A DNA stretch of 64,000 bases from an uncultured Verrucomicrobiota bacterium. Its GTDB lineage: Bacteria; Verrucomicrobiota; Verrucomicrobiia; Limisphaerales; UBA9464. The stretch lies in contig CAIVQH010000011.1 in the NCBI GenBank assembly GCA_903907995.1, positions 1-64,000 of the forward strand, in the 5' to 3' direction. A program made the translations under genes and the position numbers. Of the stretch, positions 16,870-26,036 are shown piece by piece (the first letter of the stretch is position 1; each line of letters begins with the position of its first letter). Below the pieces are notes generated by a model. It saw nothing but the letters and a program-made list of their open reading frames with translations, ran no database searches and was not told where the DNA came from.

Positions 16870-19425
16870 TCATCGCCTTCTTAACCGCAGCGCATTGCCG
16901 ACCACCACGACGTCGCTCAGGCCCATTGCCAGCGCGCACACGACCGGGCTGAGAAAGCCCAGCGCCGCGAGCGGGATGGCGGCGGCGTTGTAGAAGAAGG
17001 CCCAGAACAGGTTCTGCCGGATGACCCGCAAGGTTGCCTGTGCCAGGTCGAGCGCGACGGGGATGGCGGTCAGATCGGCCCGCAGCAGCACAATGTCCGC
17101 AGCCTCGCGCGCCACGTCCGTCGCCTGCGCGACCGCGATGCCCAGGTCGGCCTGGGCGAGCGCCGGTCCGTCGTTCAGTCCGTCGCCGATGAAGGCCACC
17201 CGCTGGCCCTTCGCCTGCAAACGTTGCAGGTGCTCGGCCTTCTGTTCCGGACGCACTTCCGCCAGCACGTTGGTCATGGGAATCCCCGCGAGCCGGGCCA
17301 TCGCCTCGGCCGTCTGCCGGTTGTCGCCGGTAAGCAGGTAAACCTGCCGGCCACCTTGCGCCAGTTGCGCGACGACTTCCCGTGCCTGCGGCTTCAGTTC
17401 ATCGCGCAGGGCAAAGGCGCCCCAAACCATGCGGTCCGAAACCAAGAGCGAGACGGTCGCCCCTTCGGCCAGCCAATGATCCAAGAACGGCTGCGTGGCG
17501 GCGAGGTTCACGCCTTCATTGCGAAACCACGCCAACGAGCCCACGCGCAGCTCGTGGCCCCACCACTTTGCGGAAACGCCGGCTCCCCGAAGTTCCTGCC
17601 AATCCTCCAGCGGGAGATCGCCCGGCGCGAGCGCGGCCAGGCTGCGGCTCAGCGGATGCTGCGAACGCCGGGCCAGCGACGCCACCAGCTCCGCCAACGG
17701 GACCGTGCGTTGGTCCGCCGCCCGGTGATCTTCCGTGGCGACCACCTTGGGCCGGCCTTCGGTCAGCGTGCCGGTCTTGTCGAAAACGAGCGTCGTGATG
17801 TTGCCCGACTTTTCCAGCGCCTGCGCGTCCCGGATGAGGATGCCCCGGCGCGCGGCGGCATTCACTCCGGCCATGAGCGCCACGGGCGTGGCGAGCCCCA
17901 TCGCACACGGGCACGCGACAATGAGCACGGCGCATGCGATGCCGACCGCCGCCGAGAGCGGCGAGGCGGGCAAGTGCGAATGCCAGAGGAACGCCGCCAC
18001 CGCATCATGCACCGCCTGGGCGGAGGCGGGGGCCAATCCCCACCACAGCGCCGCCGCGATGGCGATGAGCAGGACCACCGGCACAAAAATCGAGCTGATG
18101 CGGTCTGCGAGCCGCTGGATGTTCGCCCGGCTCGACTGCGCGCGCTGCACGGCGGCGATGATGTGCGCCAGCGCCGTGGCCTCGCCGGTCGCGGTCACGC
18201 GGGCGATGAGCCGACCCGTCTGGTTCACGGTGCCGGCGAAGAGCTTGGCTCCGGCTGTCTTTTCGACAGGCAATGGTTCGCCGGTGAGCATGGCCTCGTC
18301 CACGACGGAGGAGCCGTCGGCCACTTCCGCATCCACCGGCACGCGGTCACCGGGCTTGAGGACAATCCGGTCGCCGCTCCGGAGTTCGGTCACGGGCACT
18401 TCGGTCTCGGCTTCCGCTGCGCCGGCAATTCCGGACTGCGCCGGCAGCCGTCGCGCCGTCGCGGGAGCCAGCTCGAACAGCGCGCGCAGGGAGGCCCCCG
18501 CCTTGGAGCTCATCCGCGCCTCAAACCAGTGGCCGACACTGACGAGCGTGAGGATGGAGGCCGCCTCCATGAAATAAAGGTGCCCCGGCTGCCCGGTGAG
18601 CAGCGCCCACAGGCTGTAGAGAAACGCCGTGGTCGAGCCGAGCGCAACCAGCGTGTCCATGTTGGCCTGCCGGACGCGCAACTGCCGCCAAGCGCCCCGG
18701 TAAAACCCCGCGCCGACGACCACTTGCACCGGCAGCGCCAAGACCAGGCCGACCCAGTGGAACACGGGGTTCATCCCCAGTCCTAGGAACCACTCGGCGA
18801 CGATGAATGTGAGGGTGACCGGCACTCCCAGCCACACGGCCCGCGACCACGCTATTTCAGCGGAGGAAGTTTTCTCTGCTGGGGCCGTCGCCGTTTTGGC
18901 CACCGGTATGGCGCGATAACCGGCCTGCGCCACGGCCGCCACGATGGCCGCTGTGTCGGCGCTCGCGGTCGGCTGCCAAGTCACGGAAGCGCGGCCGCCA
19001 GAGAGATCCACCTGCGCGCTGGCGATGCCGGGGACCGTTTGGAGCGCCTGTTGCACGTGCTGCGCGCAATTGGCGCAGGTCATCCCCTCGATGCGAAATT
19101 CCGTGGCCGTGGCCGAGGCTTTCGCCGCCGGCAGGTGCGCCTCGTAGCCGGCGCCCTTCACCGAGCGGATCAGGGCTTCGACATCCGGGGTGACGCCGGC
19201 TTGCCACGTCACGGAGGCGCGGGACTGCGCCAGTTCAACTTGCACGGCGTCCACACCACCGACCTTGCGCAGGGCAGTGGTGACATGTTGCGCGCAACTC
19301 CCGCAATCCATGCCCTCGATGGTCAGCTCGGTGCGCGACCCGGCAGCCACGCCGGGAGGCGTGTTCAGAGGCGCACCTGGCGGCTGGGTCGGACGCGGAC
19401 GGAACCGGATTGAGGCAGAAGCCAT
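16870..19425 (-). CDS. copA: Copper-translocating P-type ATPase with two metal-binding domains
   Basis: 851 residues from the ATG at 19423-19425. Two heavy-metal domains occupy the N-terminus, with CxxC pairs at Cys41/Cys44 (GMDCGSC) and Cys117/Cys120 (GMTCANC). Eight membrane spans follow. The ion-binding CPC is at residues 505-507, the phosphorylated Asp549 is in DKTGTLTEG, and the hinge GDGLNDGPAL is near the C-terminus. These features identify a P1B-1 ATPase that exports Cu(I) from the cytoplasm. A longer frame begins at 19548 but adds an Arg/Pro-rich stretch before the domains. No copper regulator or chaperone gene is adjacent; a perfect dyad lies upstream. It is divergent from a small conserved gene. 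Confidence 0.93.
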   Translation of the reverse strand: MASASIRFRPRPTQPPGAPLNTPPGVAAGSRTELTIEGMDCGSCAQHVTTALRKVGGVDAVQVELAQSRASVTWQAGVTPDVEALIRSVKGAGYEAHLPAAKASATATEFRIEGMTCANCAQHVQQALQTVPGIASAQVDLSGGRASVTWQPTASADTAAIVAAVAQAGYRAIPVAKTATAPAEKTSSAEIAWSRAVWLGVPVTLTFIVAEWFLGLGMNPVFHWVGLVLALPVQVVVGAGFYRGAWRQLRVRQANMDTLVALGSTTAFLYSLWALLTGQPGHLYFMEAASILTLVSVGHWFEARMSSKAGASLRALFELAPATARRLPAQSGIAGAAEAETEVPVTELRSGDRIVLKPGDRVPVDAEVADGSSVVDEAMLTGEPLPVEKTAGAKLFAGTVNQTGRLIARVTATGEATALAHIIAAVQRAQSSRANIQRLADRISSIFVPVVLLIAIAAALWWGLAPASAQAVHDAVAAFLWHSHLPASPLSAAVGIACAVLIVACPCAMGLATPVALMAGVNAAARRGILIRDAQALEKSGNITTLVFDKTGTLTEGRPKVVATEDHRAADQRTVPLAELVASLARRSQHPLSRSLAALAPGDLPLEDWQELRGAGVSAKWWGHELRVGSLAWFRNEGVNLAATQPFLDHWLAEGATVSLLVSDRMVWGAFALRDELKPQAREVVAQLAQGGRQVYLLTGDNRQTAEAMARLAGIPMTNVLAEVRPEQKAEHLQRLQAKGQRVAFIGDGLNDGPALAQADLGIAVAQATDVAREAADIVLLRADLTAIPVALDLAQATLRVIRQNLFWAFFYNAAAIPLAALGFLSPVVCALAMGLSDVVVVGNALRLRRR

Positions 19426-19481
19426 CGGGTGCAGGTTCGGTCTCCGGGCGCCGGCGGGCAAATCGTTTGCGGGCGAAGGCC

Positions 19482-19500
19482 CACCGCGGATTGCGCGGTG
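19482..19500. promoter_or_regulatory. Perfect dyad in the copA divergent promoter region
   Basis: CACCGCG-GATTG-CGCGGTG is a 7-bp perfect inverted repeat with a 5-base spacer, 56 nt upstream of the copA start and 55 nt upstream of the divergent small gene. It could be an operator for a metal-responsive repressor, but no family consensus is recognised. Confidence 0.35.
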
Positions 19501-19555
19501 CGACTTGTGCCGGGGATGAAGTCGCGCCACGTTCCCGGCGTCACACAATAAGCCT

Positions 19556-19825
19556 ATGACGCGCCAGCAAGTGCTCGACCTCTACTTCATGGACGCCCGC
19601 TGCAAGCTCATCGAGCTCGCGGCGTTCCTCGACCGCGTGGACCGGGGCACCGGTGACGCCGACTTCCGCCTCAAAGCCTTCCGCGACGCCATGAAACACC
19701 TCGCCGACGGCAATCCGCAGCGCGCCGAGGCCGTGCTGCTGGCCTTCAGCGACCCGACGCCCGAACCGATCGCCAAGGCTCCCGGCAAAGGCGCGGTCGG
19801 CGCGTGGCCGGGACAACCGGCCTGA
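19556..19825 (+). CDS. Small conserved-looking hypothetical protein
   Basis: 89 residues, no signal peptide or membrane span. The first 65 residues look like an all-helical domain (LDLYFMDARCKLIELAAFLDR, shown here as LDLYFMDARCKLIEL then AAFLDRVDR, and later DAMKHLADGNPQRAEAVLLAF), followed by a Pro/Gly-rich tail. It is divergently placed from copA and 19 nt before the next gene, with which it is probably co-transcribed. I do not recognise a characterised family. The strong GC-type codon bias and clean spacing argue that it is real. Confidence 0.65.
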   Translation: MTRQQVLDLYFMDARCKLIELAAFLDRVDRGTGDADFRLKAFRDAMKHLADGNPQRAEAVLLAFSDPTPEPIAKAPGKGAVGAWPGQPA

Positions 19826-19844
19826 CCCCACCACGCCGCACACC

Positions 19845-20342
19845 ATGCCCGCCAAAACCACCAAGGCTGCTAGCTCCTCGAAAGCCATTCCGGCGATCGT
19901 GCGTGTACGGATCGTGTGCGAAGGCCTGCCGGCGAACCGGTTCGAGGGTTTTGATTCGCGCCGCAATATCCTCGTGACCTTGCAGACCAAGGATGGCTTC
20001 GCCCTGCCGACGCCCGCCGGCAAAGACGCGCTGGCCTGGACCACAGAGGTCAGTGTAAAGACGGACGCGGAGGACCAGCCCGACTTCTCCGGTCTGGCGG
20101 TCCACGGAAAACGCGGCGAACGCTTCTTCTACCTGAGCTGGTCCGGCGAGCGCAGCGGCATGCGCGAGATGTTCCGCCGGATCAAGGTTCATCTGCGCGA
20201 CGTGACCGCCGCGCAAGTCGCCCGCGCCCACAAATCGGACGGCGCCCTGGTGGCGCGCGTTCACGCCGTGGCGAAAGATGGCGGCCCGGCGTGTGCCTCG
20301 GTGCCGTTGGTGGGCGGCTGGAACATCGGAAAGGCACCATGA
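19845..20342 (+). CDS. Hypothetical protein, possibly DUF5990-like
   Basis: 165 residues. It begins with a Lys/Ser/Ala-rich stretch, then a beta-rich domain containing IVCEGLPANRFEGF, an Asp/Glu-rich middle and a segment (FFYLSWSGERSGMREMFRRI) with aromatic and charged residues. The layout resembles the DUF5990 family of unknown function, but I am not certain. There is no signal peptide. It follows the 89-residue gene by 19 nt, and its stop overlaps the next start in an ATGA arrangement, so translational coupling is expected. Confidence 0.65.
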   Translation: MPAKTTKAASSSKAIPAIVRVRIVCEGLPANRFEGFDSRRNILVTLQTKDGFALPTPAGKDALAWTTEVSVKTDAEDQPDFSGLAVHGKRGERFFYLSWSGERSGMREMFRRIKVHLRDVTAAQVARAHKSDGALVARVHAVAKDGGPACASVPLVGGWNIGKAP

Positions 20343-20779
20343 AGCGCCGGTCCAGAATCGCACTTTTCGCACTGGCCCTGATCTTTTGGGCCCTTCCGTT
20401 CTGGCGGGTGGTTGGCGCACTCCTTGAGGCGCGAGACTACTATTACGAAACGCAGTCCACCGATGCCTGGAATGATGTAACCTGGAATGCCGAAATGCTC
20501 AGCGGTTATTGCCTTCTGTTCGTCACCACCTTGGTCGCCGTCCGTATTTTCCACGTCCGCTGCTTGTGGCGTTGGAGCGCATTGATTCTGGCTGCTCTCG
20601 GAACCGCATTTTACTGCATCTTTCCGTATGAGAGGGTGATTGTCTTGTTCCCAGTTGGAAACCCGTTTTCCTCCTGGTTTGTGGCCCAGGCAGTGGCGAC
20701 ATTTTGCGCCTTCGCAATGGTCCACGACCGGATCAAACGTCGGTCTCCGACGACTGGCTCACCGATCACTGCTCACTGA
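20339..20779 (+). CDS. Small multi-span membrane protein
   Basis: 146 residues from an ATG that overlaps the preceding stop (ATGA). There are about four hydrophobic spans (roughly residues 8-26, 53-70, 76-94 and 106-128) and no recognised motif. Base composition is clearly less GC-rich than that of its neighbours. The last ten or so codons run into a short CTGATTA-type repeat, so the C-terminus may have been changed by a repeat insertion. Function is unknown. Confidence 0.6.
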   Translation: MKRRSRIALFALALIFWALPFWRVVGALLEARDYYYETQSTDAWNDVTWNAEMLSGYCLLFVTTLVAVRIFHVRCLWRWSALILAALGTAFYCIFPYERVIVLFPVGNPFSSWFVAQAVATFCAFAMVHDRIKRRSPTTGSPITAH

Positions 20780-20792
20780 TTACTGATTACTC
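20758..20792. repeat. Short degenerate CTGATTA-type tandem repeat
   Basis: The bases read as imperfect units of about seven (CACCGAT, CACTG, CTCACTGAT, TACTGAT, TAC). The repeat spans the 3' end of the small membrane gene and ends just before the TatD-like gene. Confidence 0.5.
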
Positions 20793-20802
20793 TCCCCAAA
20801 CC

Positions 20803-21609
20803 ATGCGCTACATCGAACCCCACGGCCACATGGTCAGCCGCACCACGGATGACTACCTCGACATGGTCACCGCCGGCTGCGCCGCCGTGTGCGAACCCGC
20901 CTTCTGGGCGGGCTACGACCGCTCGTCGGTGGATGGCTTCCGCGACTACTTCCGCCAGCTCACGGAGTACGAGCCCGCCCGCGCCGCCAGGTACGGCCTG
21001 CCGCACTTCTGCTGGCTCTGCATCAACCCCAAGGAATCCGAGGACGTGAAGCTCGCCGAGGATGTCATCGGGATCATCCCGCAGTTCCTCGACCGGCCCG
21101 GCGTGCTCGGCATCGGCGAGATCGGCCTGAACAAGAATTCGCGCAACGAGCTGCGCGTGCTCGAGAGGCACGTGGAACTCGCCGCGCGCACGGGCCAGCT
21201 CATCCTCGTGCACACGCCGCATCTGGAGGACAAGCTCAAGGGCACCCGCCTCATCCTCGACGTGATCAAAAACGATTCTCGCATCGAGCCTGGCCGCGTG
21301 CTGATCGACCACGTGGAGGAGCACACGGTGAAGGTGGTGCTCGACCACGGCCACTGGGCCGGCATGACGCTCTACCCCATCAGCAAATGCACCCCGGCCC
21401 GCGCCGTGGACATCCTCGACGTGCATGGCAGTGACCGGTTGTGGATGAACTCCGCCTGCGACTGGGGCGAAAGCGTCCCCCTCGCCATCCCCAAGACCGC
21501 CCTGGAAATGCGCCGCCGCGGCTGGAGCGCCGAAGCCATCGACAAGGTGGCGTACCAGAACCCCGTGCGCTTCCTCAGCCAGAGCCCGAAGTTCAGGCTG
21601 CCGGGTTAA
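20803..21609 (+). CDS. TatD-like metal-dependent hydrolase
   Basis: 268 residues. It is an amidohydrolase-type TIM barrel: the N-terminal H-x-H pair (EPHGHM) lies at the end of the first strand, an internal Glu (GIGEIGLN) follows, then His in LVHTPH, His in IDHVEEH and an Asp in ACDWGE near the C-terminus. These are the metal ligands of TatD/phosphotriesterase-like enzymes. It most resembles the TatD-type proteins found in ebo gene clusters of other bacteria, but no ebo partner is beside it. The start is 33 codons inside a longer frame that comes from the upstream gene's region. Its stop overlaps the convergent gene's stop. Confidence 0.82.
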   Translation: MRYIEPHGHMVSRTTDDYLDMVTAGCAAVCEPAFWAGYDRSSVDGFRDYFRQLTEYEPARAARYGLPHFCWLCINPKESEDVKLAEDVIGIIPQFLDRPGVLGIGEIGLNKNSRNELRVLERHVELAARTGQLILVHTPHLEDKLKGTRLILDVIKNDSRIEPGRVLIDHVEEHTVKVVLDHGHWAGMTLYPISKCTPARAVDILDVHGSDRLWMNSACDWGESVPLAIPKTALEMRRRGWSAEAIDKVAYQNPVRFLSQSPKFRLPG

Positions 21610-23588
21610 GGCAGCTCTTGCTGAGCCGGTTTCGGCAGCTTGGTCCACGTCGGCGGAGCATTGGTCTGAATCACCGGCGGCGGGGGCGGGATGAACCGCT
21701 TCTCGTCGCCCGGTTGGGCGAGACGGACGAGATAATAGCGCGACTCCACACCCACGGCGGTATGATCGACGAAGGTGGCCGAGTCGGCGTTCACTACGCC
21801 GGCCCAGATCGGGGCCGAGGATGACCAGGGTGACAAACCGAGCAGATCGGCAGCGGCATAGATGAGGATGCCCCGGCCGCGCAGATGGTTGATCCGGAAT
21901 TGTCGGCTGCCATCGGCCTGCTTCAGCGGTGCGGCGGCCAGTTCGGGAGCAAGCGGCTCGGCCTTGAGCGTGAGGGTGTAGTCACCTTCGGCGTGCGATC
22001 CGGGTATCGGGAATTCCAGCACCTCCAGTTGCAAGACGTCGCCCCGCGCAACCCGCACCGTCAGGTCGCCACCACTCAGGGCGACACGCTCCAGGCTGTT
22101 CAGTGTCGAACCGTGATAGACGGCCAGAAACGGCCAGAAGTTGGTGCTGGCCACGGTCCATTCGGCCACGCAGTCGTCGGGCGCGGTCCACGTCCACCAC
22201 GTCGAGTGGCTCGCCGGACCCAGGGAGGGCTCGCCGGGCTCCATGGTGGCACCCACCGTGTGGCCGGTGGCGCTGGCCTCGACGCCGCTGATGGATATCC
22301 GGTCGGCGAAGTTGTCGTTCTCGGGGGCGGTGAGCTGGAACTGGAAGGTGGCCGGCCCCATCGCGTCGGTGAGGCTGCCGAGCGCGAAGTAGTAGGTCTG
22401 CCCGCCCACGACACCGACCTGGTTGGTCAGGGCCAGCAAACCGCCGGCCAGCAGTTGCAGTTCGGGGAGCGATTCGCCGGCGAAGAGCCGGACCGCCGGG
22501 GTGAACGGAGGGGGCGGGTTCCATTCGTAGAGGGAGTCCGAACCGACGCTCCCATAGTTCCCCCCACCTCCATTATAGGTGTAGGTAACGGTAACCGACC
22601 CATAAGTTCCGCCGCCGTAGCCCCCGCTGTTCGTAGGGTTGCCGATCGGGATCACCACGCCAGCGGGCCAGCCGAGCGGGTCGTCGTAGGCCGGCACCGG
22701 CAGGCGGGCGCGCACGGTCGTGGTCGTCGGTGCGGGCTTGGGTGCTGGGACGCCGGTGCCAAAGTCGAGCAGGCCCGAGCGGGGCGCGGTCCAGCGCCAC
22801 CAGACCGTGTGAAAAAGTCCGTCCGGCTCACCCGGCTCCCGGTTGCTGCCGGTGGTGTCGGCGGCCAGTTCCGCCTGATTTCCCGAAACATCGCCCGCCT
22901 GGGCAAAGGCGTCGTTTGCCGGCGCTGGCACAAAACCAAGTCTAAACATCACGGGACCGCCGACCGAAGGCAGAGCAGGCGGTGGATAGGTAGGCAGCGA
23001 ATAATCGGGTGGCGGAGCACTTATCACGATGATGCCGGTTGGCGGGACGCCCGTTGCGACCGGCACATACGAATTCCAATCGGCGGCAATGTGATATTGC
23101 TGGCCGGCCACGACCGTCACCGAAAGCTGGCTGCGCATCCGCACCTCGTGGCCGAGAAAATTCCCCCAGATCGATTGGTTGCCGCCGAGCAGTTGGAGCG
23201 ATCCCAAATCCTCGCCTGCAAACACAGCCAGGGCCGTGCTGTAGTTGTCCTCCGCGACCGTCAGCGTGAGCTGTCCGTCACCGGGGGCGGTCCAGCTCCA
23301 CCAGACCGACTGGCCGGCGGTGTTGCCGGGAACCACCGGCTCGCCCGGCTCATGTGTCGCATCCATCGTTGATCCGCTTGCTGAAACAGGGGCTCCGACG
23401 AGCGGGATCGCGTCGGCAAAACGGTCGTTCAGGGGCGGCGCACCGGCCAGGGCTGCGGGGAGCGACAGGCACACCAACGCAGCAAGGGTGCAGAAACCCC
23501 GGCGACGTTGAGCGGCTAATATCACAGGTGGAGTCAATCTGCCCAACCCGGTGTGAGTCAACAGCCATTCCCAAGGGGAATGAAACAT
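21606..23588 (-). CDS. Large secreted protein with three repeated lectin/pre-peptidase-like domains
   Basis: 660 residues. A signal peptide is present (RRRGFCTLAALVCLSLPAAL, then AGAPP). Three repeats follow, each opening with N-D-x-F-A-x-A/R, continuing with T-x-x-x-x-EPGEP and then an aromatic VWWxWTAP motif, near residues 54-100, 225-270 and 425-470. This resembles the beta-sandwich domains attached to secreted proteins of this phylum (PPC-like). The C-terminal 110 residues form a separate beta-rich part. It has no enzymatic motif and probably binds carbohydrate or surfaces. The ATG at 23586-23588 leaves an unusually long N-region, so a GTG nearer the signal is an alternative start. Confidence 0.7.
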   Translation of the reverse strand: MFHSPWEWLLTHTGLGRLTPPVILAAQRRRGFCTLAALVCLSLPAALAGAPPLNDRFADAIPLVGAPVSASGSTMDATHEPGEPVVPGNTAGQSVWWSWTAPGDGQLTLTVAEDNYSTALAVFAGEDLGSLQLLGGNQSIWGNFLGHEVRMRSQLSVTVVAGQQYHIAADWNSYVPVATGVPPTGIIVISAPPPDYSLPTYPPPALPSVGGPVMFRLGFVPAPANDAFAQAGDVSGNQAELAADTTGSNREPGEPDGLFHTVWWRWTAPRSGLLDFGTGVPAPKPAPTTTTVRARLPVPAYDDPLGWPAGVVIPIGNPTNSGGYGGGTYGSVTVTYTYNGGGGNYGSVGSDSLYEWNPPPPFTPAVRLFAGESLPELQLLAGGLLALTNQVGVVGGQTYYFALGSLTDAMGPATFQFQLTAPENDNFADRISISGVEASATGHTVGATMEPGEPSLGPASHSTWWTWTAPDDCVAEWTVASTNFWPFLAVYHGSTLNSLERVALSGGDLTVRVARGDVLQLEVLEFPIPGSHAEGDYTLTLKAEPLAPELAAAPLKQADGSRQFRINHLRGRGILIYAAADLLGLSPWSSSAPIWAGVVNADSATFVDHTAVGVESRYYLVRLAQPGDEKRFIPPPPPVIQTNAPPTWTKLPKPAQQELP

Positions 23589-23694
23589 TATGCCTGTTTT
23601 GTCCCTTTGGGCCTTCGGTATTCAGCCACTTCTGATGAACAACTAAGAAACGATGGAACAAAGGCTGATATGAAGAAGCAAAGGCGCGGAACGC

Positions 23695-25977
23695 TCAGTG
23701 AAACTCCGGCCTGGCCGGTCCGTCATACGGTTTCGCGCCGCCCTGAGGGACTTCGGCGGGCTGCACGGTCAGCAGGGCCGGATCGGTCACGGTGGGGGCC
23801 TGAATAAAACCGTAGTAGCGGCCCATCCAGTAGGCCATCAGCCAGCTGGAGGGTTCGACCACGTCGTTGCCGCCGTTGCCGCCGTCGGCCTGCATGATCC
23901 AGTGGTCCCAGCGGAGCGGCTCGGTTTCGCGGGGTGAGAAGGCTTTGGTGCCGCCCTTCGGCGCGACGTAGCCGGGTGCCGGGTGAAGGTCAGCGCGGTG
24001 GGAGTTCTGATAGGACCAGATGCGGAGATCCAGCGGCCACTCGCGCAGATGGTTTACGGCGGGGCCAGTCTCGCATTCGTTGCCGGTGAGGGAGCCGTAG
24101 AGGAAGTTGAACCACGGGTTGTGCTCGCCACGCACGACCTCGTAGCCGCGCTCGTAACCGCGCCGGTAAAGGGCGCGCAGCTCGGGGTCCTGCTCGTGCT
24201 TCAGCAGGTTCGCCCAGCTCCAGAAGCCCAGCTCGTCGAGGAAGTGCAGCACGCTGTCCGGCGGGAAGGTGTTGCGCCAGCGCAGCGTGTAGGCGGGATA
24301 ACCCAGCTTCACGAGCTGGCGGTAGGCGTCGGCATACTTCGCCTCGCCGGTCAGCGCCTCGGCGGTTTTCACAAAGGAAAGCAGCTCCACGGCCTGCAGG
24401 CCCCGGTCGTAGCGGCCCTCGTCGGTGAGGAAATAATCCGGGTCCCAGCGGCCCCAGCGCGTGGGTTTGCCGTCCACATCGATGAGCTGCCAGTGGTGGT
24501 CGATGAGATGTGCGGCCATCTGAGCAAGGTGTGCCTTGGCCTGGGTGACTTCCTGCCCCTGGGCGGCCAGTTCCAGAAACGGGCCGAAGGCATAGAAGTG
24601 ACCGCACAGCTCGTCACTGGAGGTGTCGCCCTTCCACTCAAACTTGCCGTCCGCCGTGTCGTGCCATTCGGCGGGATAGCCGCCGGAGCCGCCGGTGGAT
24701 TTGTGGCCGCGCTCGCCCTTCACCCACATGGAGCGCGCCGGGAAGCCGGGGATACCGGTCATCTGCTGTAGCCAGCGCAGGGCGTGAAAGGTGTTGGTGG
24801 CTTCGCGCCGGGCGACTGGGTCTTTCGTGGTGGCGTAGCGGTAGGATTCCGCCGCGAGGTAATAGCAGGTATAGCCGCCGTCGTTGTCGCCGGCCTCGCG
24901 CACGAACTCCTTCAGGCCCTCATCCCATTCCAGCTTCTGGACGAGACCGAGCCGCTTGTGGCCCCAGGCTTCGAGGTGCTGTTCGTAATACGCCGCCTTC
25001 TTCGCCAGCGTGTAGGGCTCGTGCGCGATGATCCCCAGGCCGCGATCGGTCGCGACATAGGCCGTCAGCCCGCCGACCGCGATGGCGCTCACCCGTTCGC
25101 CGGGCAGCCAGCGCCGGCCGTCGTAGTAGCGGAACTCGCCGCCCACCTGCCGGATCGCCCCGCGCGTCGTGCCGATCCAGAGGTCGTTGGTGAAACCGGC
25201 GGCAAGGCAGGTGGTATCCTCGAAGGGCAGACCTTGCTCGCCTCGCAAGATCGTGAGCGACATGCCGCGCAACACGCCCAGCCCGCGGTCGGTGGCGAGA
25301 AACAGAGTGCTGCCCAGGCTCAGCACATCGCGCGTGTCGGGCGACGGCAGCACGCCCCAATCCCAGGTCTGATCGGTCGGGAAATCATACGCATCGAGCC
25401 CGCCGAATTTGCCGAAGGCATACGTCGTCAGCCGGCCGGGGCCGTGGATGAAGAGCGAGTCCTGATACACGGCGAGGCGCGTGATGCCGAACTTCGCCTC
25501 GGTGCCGCCCAGCCGTTCCAGATGGTCGCCCTCCACCCGCCAGAGCTTGTGATCCACGGCGGCCACCACCTCGCCGCGCCACGCGCACACATCGCTCACG
25601 GCTTCCGGGCTGATCTGTTTCCAGGCCGCGCCCTCGTGGCGGTACAGGCCGGGCGTCGTGATGGCCCAAAGGCTGCCACCGGCAGAGACGAGCCGCTGGA
25701 CGGGCTGCTTCAGCGTGGCGTCTTCCACCAACTTGTCGCCCGCCAGTTGCGCCACGCCGTGGGCCGACCCGACAAAGACCTGCCCTTCCTGCACGGCCAC
25801 CGCCGTCAGCGGTTCCGCCGTGACCACCTGCCGGCCCACCTCCTGCAAAAACACGTCATCGCGAATGGCCTGCCACGACTGCGGCTTGGCCGGCTCGGCG
25901 GCGCGAAGCACCAGCGCTGCGATCAGCAAGAGGCCCGTGAGGAGATGGCGGCCGGGGCGAAGGGGGTTGGCGCTCAT
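23695..25977 (-). CDS. Secreted beta-propeller plus helical-barrel glycosidase-like protein
   Basis: 760 residues from the ATG at 25975-25977, with a signal peptide (about 1-27). The first half (about 40-310) contains propeller strands like those in two-component sensor proteins (repeats such as VFVGSAHGVAQL, LWAITTPGLYRH, LWIGTTRGAIRQ and AYVATDRGLGII). The second half (about 320-720) is helix-rich with many Trp, Tyr and His residues, looking like an alpha/alpha-barrel six-hairpin glycosidase or lyase fold. No kinase region is present, so it is not a sensor kinase. It may process glycans after binding. I found no decisive catalytic motif, and the enzymatic role is inference. Confidence 0.7.
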   Translation of the reverse strand: MSANPLRPGRHLLTGLLLIAALVLRAAEPAKPQSWQAIRDDVFLQEVGRQVVTAEPLTAVAVQEGQVFVGSAHGVAQLAGDKLVEDATLKQPVQRLVSAGGSLWAITTPGLYRHEGAAWKQISPEAVSDVCAWRGEVVAAVDHKLWRVEGDHLERLGGTEAKFGITRLAVYQDSLFIHGPGRLTTYAFGKFGGLDAYDFPTDQTWDWGVLPSPDTRDVLSLGSTLFLATDRGLGVLRGMSLTILRGEQGLPFEDTTCLAAGFTNDLWIGTTRGAIRQVGGEFRYYDGRRWLPGERVSAIAVGGLTAYVATDRGLGIIAHEPYTLAKKAAYYEQHLEAWGHKRLGLVQKLEWDEGLKEFVREAGDNDGGYTCYYLAAESYRYATTKDPVARREATNTFHALRWLQQMTGIPGFPARSMWVKGERGHKSTGGSGGYPAEWHDTADGKFEWKGDTSSDELCGHFYAFGPFLELAAQGQEVTQAKAHLAQMAAHLIDHHWQLIDVDGKPTRWGRWDPDYFLTDEGRYDRGLQAVELLSFVKTAEALTGEAKYADAYRQLVKLGYPAYTLRWRNTFPPDSVLHFLDELGFWSWANLLKHEQDPELRALYRRGYERGYEVVRGEHNPWFNFLYGSLTGNECETGPAVNHLREWPLDLRIWSYQNSHRADLHPAPGYVAPKGGTKAFSPRETEPLRWDHWIMQADGGNGGNDVVEPSSWLMAYWMGRYYGFIQAPTVTDPALLTVQPAEVPQGGAKPYDGPARPEFH

Positions 25978-26036
25978 AAATGAAAGTGCGTGAAAAAGAC
26001 CATCTGCCGACGCACAACGGCAAACACGGAACAAGC

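Noticed and set aside
17224-18786. A 520-codon open frame antisense to copA
   Set aside because: CopA on the other strand has all P-type ATPase motifs. The antisense product has only Arg/Gly/Gln-rich composition.
20740-20800. A possible tRNA-like sequence before the TatD-like gene
   Set aside because: The region is a short CTGATTA-type repeat; no cloverleaf, T-loop or CCA end can be drawn.
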